Shown: piece by piece, positions 57,626 through 64,000 of the stretch
Layout: every line of letters starts with the position of its first letter
Numbering within the stretch: the stretch's first letter is position 1
The notes under the pieces: generated by a model
The model's database searches: none
What the model saw: the letters and a program-made list of their open reading frames with translations, nothing else
What the model was told of the DNA's origin: nothing
Program-made: the position numbers and the translations under genes
DNA from: Nitrosomonas stercoris
GTDB lineage: Bacteria > Pseudomonadota > Gammaproteobacteria > Burkholderiales > Nitrosomonadaceae
Length of the DNA stretch: 64,000 nt
Assembly (NCBI GenBank): GCA_006742785.1
Contig: AP019755.1
Coordinates: forward strand, 186,001-250,000
Direction: 5' to 3'

Positions 57626-60600
57626 ATGAATACCTCTGATACTCTTCCTCTTGACCCGCTGACTTTTCCCTTGACTGGCAGTCGTCTGATCGAAGCCAGT
57701 GCTGGTACCGGCAAAACCTTTACTATCGCTATGCTGTATGTGCGGCTGATTCTAGGCCATCAAGGCGCTGCCGCATTTTCTGGTGGAGCGTTGACGCCAC
57801 CGGAAATTCTAGTGGTGACCTTCACCGAAGCAGCCACCAAAGAATTGCGTGATCGCATTCGCTCCCGTTTAACTGAAGCAGCACGTTATTTTCGAATGGA
57901 TAGCACAGTTCTTCAATCCCTTGATCAGGCAGCGGACCCTTTGTTGCAATTGGTGTTCAACTATCCAACTGCTGAATGGCCAAGCTGCGCACGCAAACTT
58001 GAATTGGCAGCAGAGTGGATGGACGAAGCAGCCATCTCAACCATTCACGGCTGGTGCTATCGCATGTTGCGAGAACACGCTTTTGCCAGCCAAAGCCTCT
58101 TCACACAGGAATTGGTTACTGACCAAAGCGAGTTACGCGCAGAAATAGTCCGCGATTACTGGCGCACTTTTTTCTACCCACTCACGGCAGAAGCGCTTGC
58201 TTGTGTCACGCAATATTGGCAACAACCTGCCAAGCTGGAACGTGCGATTATTCCCTTACTTGATCACGTCACACTGCTTGATTCTCCCGCCGATCAGCCT
58301 GCTACCATTATCAGTGACAGCATTCAAAACAAGCGTAATCTGCTAATCAAGCTCAAACAACCTTGGACGAATTGGGCCGATGAAATATTACATCTGCTGG
58401 AAACAGCCAAAGCTGCCAAGCAGCTTGACGGGCGCAAGTTACGTGCAGATTGGTATCAAAATTGGTTACACAAATTAAAACAGTGGGCGACTGATCCTGA
58501 AGCTGACACACTTGATCTCGGTGCAGGATGGCAACGCTTAACATCAACCGGAATAAACGATGCCTGGAAGAATGATGCACCCCCTGCCCATCCAGCTTTT
58601 GCTGCCATAGCTGATTTACAAACAGCGCTTGAGCAACTGCCTGATCCGAAACTGGCGTTACTCAGGCACGCCACGCACTGGGTAGCAGAAAAATTCACGG
58701 CTACTCAAACCCATCATGCTCAAATTGGCTTTGATGATTTATTGGTTAACCTCAAAACCGCGCTAGCAGGTGAGTACGGCGAACAATTGGCTGGCACAAT
58801 CCGCCAGCAATTTCCAGTAGCGCTTATCGATGAATTTCAGGATACCGATCCTGTTCAATACCATATCTTTGAGCGTATTTATGCAATCTCTACCCAACGT
58901 GATGATTGTGCCCTTATTCTGATTGGCGATCCCAAACAGGCAATTTACGCTTTTCGGGGCGCAGATATTTATACCTATCTCGAAGCACGCAAAGCAGTGC
59001 AAGGAAAACTGCATACACTGGGAACCAATTTCCGTTCCACTCAAGCTATGGTGAATATGGTTAACTATTGCTTTGCACACATTGAAAATCAAGCCAATTC
59101 ATCCGGTGCATTCTTGTTTAAAACATCAGGCGATAATCCCATTCCTTTCTTGCCAGTCAAGGCACATGGTCGCGAAGAAGTATTTCAAGTAGCCAGCGAG
59201 ACACAACCCGCTATGATATTAGCAATACTGGATACGCAGACACCCCTTGCAAAATCTGCCTATATCACACAAATGTCTGCTATCTGTGCTACACAAATCA
59301 CCGCTTGGCTTAACCAAGGGAAGCAGCAACAAACAGGTTTCATTGGACCGAATACACCATTACGCCCTGTGCAACCAAGTGATATTGCTATTTTGGTTAA
59401 CAACAGCAATGAAGCCGCACATATTCGCCAAGCCTTGCTACAACGTGGCATACGCTCGGTTTATTTATCTGACAAAGATACCGTTTACACTACCCCACAA
59501 GCACTGGAAATTTATCGTTGGCTGGCAGCTTGTGCTGAACCAGATAATCATTCTCTGTTACGTGCCGCACTGTCTACCCCTTCTCTCGGGCTTACTTTGG
59601 CTGAACTGGATGCTTTCAATACCGACGAAGAAAGCTGGGAGGAACGCGTGCTCCAGTTCAGGAATTATCATGAGTTATGGCAAAAACAAGGCATTCTGCC
59701 ATTGTTACACCGTATTCTGCTGGATTTTAAATGCGGAGATCGCTTGTTAGCACTCAAAGCTGATGAACGAGGCCAAAGCGGGGAACGCATCATCACAGAT
59801 TTTTTGCATCTAGCCGAACTACTGCAACAAGCAAGCTTTACTCTGGAAGGCAAACACGCATTGTTGCGCTTTCTGGCAGAACAAATCGCTGCTCCTACAA
59901 GTGGAGAAACCGATAGCAAAAAATTACGGCTGGAAAGCGATGCCGATCTAATCAAAGTCATCACCATTCACAAGGCAAAAGGGCTTGAATATCCACTGGT
60001 TTTTTTACCATTCATTGCTAACACACGCCCGGTTAACAAGCACGATATACCGATCACATGGCACGATGCTAATGGCAAACTCAATCTTTCTCTGGAAGCG
60101 ACGCCTGACATCATCGAACAGGCAGATCGCGAGCGTTTAAGCGAAGATATACGCAAATTTTATGTCGCGCTGACACGTGCACGCTATTCGACCTGGTTAG
60201 GACTAGCACCCTTGGCAGACAACCCACCAAGCGCAGTGAATTACCTGTTCGAACTCAATCATGTACCGGCAGCACACTATTTCACCGCACTACAAACATT
60301 TGCTCAGAACCAATCTGCCATTCACGTCACGCATGCCCCAAAGAGTAGCCAGACACATTACCTTGCAGCAACCCAATCTTCGCAATTTGGCAAGGCACGC
60401 CGTCTGCAGCGTATTGTGCGGGAAAATTGGCGCATCAGCAGCTATTCCGCATTACGCACTGCTGAGTCTGATCCAGGCATCTCGGTATGGCAGGAAGATA
60501 CACCACAAGCAGAAAATCTGTTGGAAGCACAGCTTTCATCTCTGACTGATACCGCAATAGAGACACCACCTACAGATTTTGTGTATCCCCAGCAAACAGC

Positions 60601-61342
60601 TACTGGCACCGCGCTATCCATTCATCACTTCTTTAAAGGCGCCCAAGCCGGTGTATTTTTGCATGCAATCATGGAATGGCTAGCTAAACATGGTTTGACT
60701 CAAGCATTAGCGGACGAAGCAGCTTTGCAGCACATGATTGAACAGCAATGCCAATTGCGTCAATGGGAAGCTTGGGGACCCACACTGGTCGACTGGATCA
60801 AACAGATACTCACAACGCCCCTACCCTTTGGCACAACAGAAATACGCCTTTCGACACTGACCAGCATCAAAGCTGAAATGGAATTTTGGGTAGCGGTGGA
60901 TCACGTTAATCTGGCACTGTTGGATGCTACTGTTATTCAACATACATTGGCCGCACGAGCCCGCCCGCACTTAACTTCAAGCATATTAAACGGCATACTC
61001 AAAGGTTTTATGGATCTGGTATTTGAGCACCAAGGGCGCTATTACATTATGGATTACAAATCAAACTGGCTGGGTATGGAAGATCAAGCTTACACCGCTG
61101 CTGCCATGGATGAAACCGTACGTAAAAATCGTTATGAGCTTCAGTATGTCATTTACTTGTTCGCTCTGCACCGGTTACTGCAAGCACGCCTACCTGCTTA
61201 TGATTACGATCAGCATATTGGGGGTGCAGCTTGTCTCTTCATGCGTGGTATCAATGCACCTGGTCATGGTGTTCACTTTGAACGCCCCCCTAAAGCATTG
61301 ATCATCGCGCTAGAACAACTGTTTACAGGCCAAGCAAAATAG
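57626..61342 (+). CDS. recB: Exodeoxyribonuclease V beta subunit RecB
   Basis: RecB is a 3'-5' helicase with a C-terminal nuclease domain. The 1238-residue protein has P-loop EASAGTGKTFTIA near 23-35, VTFTEAATKELRDRI, LIDEFQDTDPVQY near 398, IKVITIHKAKGLEYPLVFLP near 775, and the nuclease motif YIMDYKSNWLG near 1141-1151. It begins five bases after recC and ends three bases before recD, so the three are one operon. Confidence 0.96.
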   Translation: MNTSDTLPLDPLTFPLTGSRLIEASAGTGKTFTIAMLYVRLILGHQGAAAFSGGALTPPEILVVTFTEAATKELRDRIRSRLTEAARYFRMDSTVLQSLDQAADPLLQLVFNYPTAEWPSCARKLELAAEWMDEAAISTIHGWCYRMLREHAFASQSLFTQELVTDQSELRAEIVRDYWRTFFYPLTAEALACVTQYWQQPAKLERAIIPLLDHVTLLDSPADQPATIISDSIQNKRNLLIKLKQPWTNWADEILHLLETAKAAKQLDGRKLRADWYQNWLHKLKQWATDPEADTLDLGAGWQRLTSTGINDAWKNDAPPAHPAFAAIADLQTALEQLPDPKLALLRHATHWVAEKFTATQTHHAQIGFDDLLVNLKTALAGEYGEQLAGTIRQQFPVALIDEFQDTDPVQYHIFERIYAISTQRDDCALILIGDPKQAIYAFRGADIYTYLEARKAVQGKLHTLGTNFRSTQAMVNMVNYCFAHIENQANSSGAFLFKTSGDNPIPFLPVKAHGREEVFQVASETQPAMILAILDTQTPLAKSAYITQMSAICATQITAWLNQGKQQQTGFIGPNTPLRPVQPSDIAILVNNSNEAAHIRQALLQRGIRSVYLSDKDTVYTTPQALEIYRWLAACAEPDNHSLLRAALSTPSLGLTLAELDAFNTDEESWEERVLQFRNYHELWQKQGILPLLHRILLDFKCGDRLLALKADERGQSGERIITDFLHLAELLQQASFTLEGKHALLRFLAEQIAAPTSGETDSKKLRLESDADLIKVITIHKAKGLEYPLVFLPFIANTRPVNKHDIPITWHDANGKLNLSLEATPDIIEQADRERLSEDIRKFYVALTRARYSTWLGLAPLADNPPSAVNYLFELNHVPAAHYFTALQTFAQNQSAIHVTHAPKSSQTHYLAATQSSQFGKARRLQRIVRENWRISSYSALRTAESDPGISVWQEDTPQAENLLEAQLSSLTDTAIETPPTDFVYPQQTATGTALSIHHFFKGAQAGVFLHAIMEWLAKHGLTQALADEAALQHMIEQQCQLRQWEAWGPTLVDWIKQILTTPLPFGTTEIRLSTLTSIKAEMEFWVAVDHVNLALLDATVIQHTLAARARPHLTSSILNGILKGFMDLVFEHQGRYYIMDYKSNWLGMEDQAYTAAAMDETVRKNRYELQYVIYLFALHRLLQARLPAYDYDQHIGGAACLFMRGINAPGHGVHFERPPKALIIALEQLFTGQAK

Positions 61343-61345
61343 AGC

Positions 61346-63430
61346 ATGCGTACCCAACCAACTATCACACAGCAGCAAGCACTGACTTTGCTTGAAAACT
61401 GGGCCACGCAAGGTTTGTTGCGCGAACTGGATCTGGCTTTGGTACGTTTTCTGCAAGCCGAAGTGCCGGCTATGGAACCAGCACTCATGTTAGCCACCGC
61501 CTTAACCAGCTATCAATTGGGACAAGGTCATGTGTGTCTGGATTTGCAGCAAGTGTTGGGGAATCCAGCGGCAACTCTTACGCTATCACTCGATAAAAAC
61601 AATCCCACTTTAATGGCCGATGTGCAATACCTCAAAGAACAATTAGCTGCCTGGCAAGCAGCGGATTGGCATATCGCACCGCAACAAGCAAAGTTAATTA
61701 ATCATGGAGCAGGCAACACACCATTAGTGTTAGTCAAACAGCGCCTTTACCTGCGCCGCTATTGGCGTTATGAACGTCAGATTGAAACAGCTATTCAACA
61801 ACGATTGCTCAGTAGCCAGCAACTGCTCGATCATCCCTCTGCAGCTGAATTTAGAGAAAAATTAGACGCACTTTTTCCGCCTGCCCCACTCACAACACAA
61901 CAAGCTAATACTACAACGACTGATTGGCAAAAAATTGCTGGTGCACTGGCTGCTCACAGTAATTTCAGCCTCATTACTGGTGGGCCTGGCACTGGCAAAA
62001 CTACCACAGTTGTACGGCTGCTGGCCTTGTTGCAATCTAACGCTTTAGCTGAAAACCCAACTCGCCCTTTAACTATTCGGCTCGCTGCCCCCACCGGCAA
62101 AGCAGCAGCGCGCTTGCAAGAAGCAATTACCGGTGCAATCGACAAATTGCCTGCTTTTGTCCAGGCTAATTCCTTATTACAAGCACATATTCCCAATACT
62201 GTCACCACGCTGCATCGCTTGCTCGGTGCTCGCCCCAATACCCGGCTGTTTCGCCATCATGCGCGTAATCCACTGTTGCTTGACGTGCTGGTCATTGATG
62301 AAGGTTCTATGATCGATCTGGAAATGATGGCCTCTGTCCTGCTGGCGCTGCCTACGCATGCTCGACTCATTATTTTGGGTGATAAAGATCAACTGGCTTC
62401 CGTTGAAGCCGGTTCCGTACTGGGTGCCTTGTGCCAACGTGCACACCAAGGCCATTTTCTGCCCGAAACAATTCGCTGGATTGAAGCAACTACCGGAGAA
62501 CATATTGATCCTGCACTGCAAGATGCCAACGGGTTGCCACTTGATCAGCATATCGTGATGTTACGTACAAGTCGGCGCTTTACAGATGACAGTGGAATCG
62601 GACAATTGGCACAAGCTGTCAATAGTGGAGATTTGCAAACCATGGCTGCTATCTGGCAGCAAGATTTTCACGATTTATACCGTTACGATTTACCTGATCT
62701 GACAGATAAACGCTTGCAAACCATCTTGTTCGGTCAGATGCCTCAACAGAATCGTCCACCTGGCATAATTGATTATTTACATATCATCAAAACAGCACAT
62801 CCTCCACTGGAAGCTGACAAAGCTGCGTTCGATGCCTGGGCACAGCAAATATTGCAAACACACAGTCATTTCCAGTTGCTGTGTGTACTTAGAGATGGCC
62901 CATTTGGCGTTAGTGGTTTAAATCACCATATTGAAACGTTGCTAGCCAATCAACAAATGATTCAGCCTGATGGCATCTGGTATGAAGGACGCCCTATCCT
63001 TATTACCCGCAACGATTATGCACTTGGCCTGATGAATGGTGACATTGGCATTACACTTAGCTATCCGACACACAACCAGGCTACCAATACGCTGGAATGG
63101 GGTTTGCGCGTTGCCTTTATCAGGGAAGATGGTAGTGACACTATTCGCTGGATTGCTCCCAGCCGTCTTCAAAACAGCGAAACTGTTTTTGCCCTAACGA
63201 TTCACAAATCACAAGGTTCCGAATTCGAGCATTGTGCATTGCTCCTACCCTCAGAACCTAACCCCATCCTGACACGTGAACTTATTTATACCGGTATTAC
63301 CCGTGGCAAACGCTGGCTATCTCTGATCTGTATCAACAATCACAACATCATCAATCAGGCAGTTACCCGCACTGTGCAACGTTCTGGCGGTTTGTTTGCT
63401 GAAAACAGCCATATAACTACTGACTGCTAG
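61346..63430 (+). CDS. recD: Exodeoxyribonuclease V alpha subunit RecD
   Basis: RecD is the 5'-3' helicase of the RecBCD complex. The 694-residue protein has P-loop ITGGPGTGKTTTVV near 210-223, AAPTGKAAARLQEAI, LVIDEGSMIDL near 317, and LTIHKSQGSEFEH near 620. Some 86 residues longer than E. coli RecD. It overlaps the convergent ampD gene by four bases. Confidence 0.96.
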   Translation: MRTQPTITQQQALTLLENWATQGLLRELDLALVRFLQAEVPAMEPALMLATALTSYQLGQGHVCLDLQQVLGNPAATLTLSLDKNNPTLMADVQYLKEQLAAWQAADWHIAPQQAKLINHGAGNTPLVLVKQRLYLRRYWRYERQIETAIQQRLLSSQQLLDHPSAAEFREKLDALFPPAPLTTQQANTTTTDWQKIAGALAAHSNFSLITGGPGTGKTTTVVRLLALLQSNALAENPTRPLTIRLAAPTGKAAARLQEAITGAIDKLPAFVQANSLLQAHIPNTVTTLHRLLGARPNTRLFRHHARNPLLLDVLVIDEGSMIDLEMMASVLLALPTHARLIILGDKDQLASVEAGSVLGALCQRAHQGHFLPETIRWIEATTGEHIDPALQDANGLPLDQHIVMLRTSRRFTDDSGIGQLAQAVNSGDLQTMAAIWQQDFHDLYRYDLPDLTDKRLQTILFGQMPQQNRPPGIIDYLHIIKTAHPPLEADKAAFDAWAQQILQTHSHFQLLCVLRDGPFGVSGLNHHIETLLANQQMIQPDGIWYEGRPILITRNDYALGLMNGDIGITLSYPTHNQATNTLEWGLRVAFIREDGSDTIRWIAPSRLQNSETVFALTIHKSQGSEFEHCALLLPSEPNPILTRELIYTGITRGKRWLSLICINNHNIINQAVTRTVQRSGGLFAENSHITTDC

Positions 63431-63969
63431 TTCTCCGCCAGTAATTGGCCATAATATCGCCAATCAAAACAAGGACCGGGATCCGTTTTTCTTTGTGGTG
63501 CAATATCGGCATGCCCAACAATATCGCGAATAGGATAAGCCACCTGTATAGTCTGCGTGAGTTCGGCCAGTTGAGTATACTGCACCGCTTCAAACGGCTG
63601 ATGATCACTGCCTTCCAGCTCAATGCCAATTGAAAAATTATTGCAGCAAATACGCCCTTGCCAGCTAGACGTTCCCGCGTGCCAGGCACGTAGCACACAA
63701 GGAACAAACTGAATTATTTCTCCAGTGCGCCGAATAAAAAAATGACTGGATACCCTCAACCCTTCCAATTGCTGGTAATAAGGATGTGCCTGCGGATCTA
63801 GTTGGTTAGTAAATAGCTCTATCACCCCTTCCCCACCAAATTCCTCCGGCGGCAAACTAATGGCATGAATCACCAACAGGTTAATAGCATGTGGATCTGG
63901 CCGCTCGTCACAATTGGGCGATGGAATATAACGAACCGGAACGAGATAACCTTCATGATTGATTAGCAT
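63427..63969 (-). CDS. ampD: 1,6-anhydro-N-acetylmuramyl-L-alanine amidase AmpD
   Basis: Cleaves the peptide from anhydro-muropeptides during cytosolic cell-wall recycling and so affects beta-lactamase induction where AmpR is present. The product is 180 residues. The zinc ligands appear in LLVIHAISLPP, VGHADIAP and KTDPGPCFDW. SSHFFIRRTGEIIQFV and NFSIGIELEG are the usual core. I prefer the ATG at 63969 to a GTG at 63978. The last 22 bases of the window hold nothing recognisable. Confidence 0.94.
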   Translation of the reverse strand: MLINHEGYLVPVRYIPSPNCDERPDPHAINLLVIHAISLPPEEFGGEGVIELFTNQLDPQAHPYYQQLEGLRVSSHFFIRRTGEIIQFVPCVLRAWHAGTSSWQGRICCNNFSIGIELEGSDHQPFEAVQYTQLAELTQTIQVAYPIRDIVGHADIAPQRKTDPGPCFDWRYYGQLLAEN

Positions 63970-64000
63970 GGATCGCACGTTATTAACTCGTAACTAATTT

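Overview
The window looks like chromosomal DNA of a betaproteobacterium, most likely a Nitrosomonas-type ammonia oxidiser. The reasons are the contiguous hfq-hflX-hflK-hflC-DUF2065-hisZ-purA block, a 6S RNA next to an EVE-domain gene, hemC and hemD beside ppc, a TsdA-like cytochrome, and AT-rich intergenic DNA with moderately low-GC genes. No amo or hao gene is present, so the genus is an inference from protein flavour and gene order.

Layout. 0-4 kb: the start of hemD, then hemC (minus), and divergent ppc (plus). 4-9 kb: a Wzz-type chain-length protein carrying a degenerate tyrosine-recombinase domain, convergent with a GTPase/DUF3482 and DUF2868 membrane-protein pair. 9-11.3 kb: rpoH under a perfect CIRCE operator, then a tsdA-like dihaem cytochrome gene broken by a short deletion at its first haem site. 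11.5-12.3 kb: an 849-bp IS5-family element. 12.3-19 kb: a triple-VanZ membrane protein, the sulfate ABC operon (sbp-cysT-cysW-cysA) and a DUF4389 protein. 19-26 kb: an M17 aminopeptidase, thyA-folA, a REC-EAL regulator, a small lipoprotein, and a YedE/TusA sulfur pair. 26-33 kb: purA, hisZ, DUF2065, hflC, hflK, hflX, hfq and queH. 33.5-36.5 kb: an AAA ATPase, a PIN nuclease and a small RNA ligase in one orientation, then a DUF202 protein. 36.6-43 kb: katA, DUF3422, a TSUP transporter, an EVE protein, 6S RNA and nadB. 43-49 kb: ilvE, a zinc-finger protein, phosphomannomutase, nadE (lacking the glutaminase cysteine) and a BepA-like protease. 49-53 kb: a MacA-like adaptor, a separate MacB-like ATPase and permease, and a second, decayed, inverted copy of the IS. 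53-64 kb: pgsA, recC-recB-recD and ampD.

Most of the window is housekeeping: haem, NAD, purine, histidine, thymidylate and branched-chain amino-acid metabolism, protein quality control, RNA regulation, sulfur uptake and recombination repair. The parts most worth a second look are the ATPase-PIN-RNA-ligase cassette, which could be an uncharacterised RNA-damage and repair or defence module, and the Wzz/recombinase fusion. Also notable are a NAD synthetase that should depend on free ammonia, the HrcA-type operator on rpoH, the broken tsdA, and the inverted IS pair that bounds about 40 kb.

All calls come from reading the sequence and from family knowledge; no database search was run.
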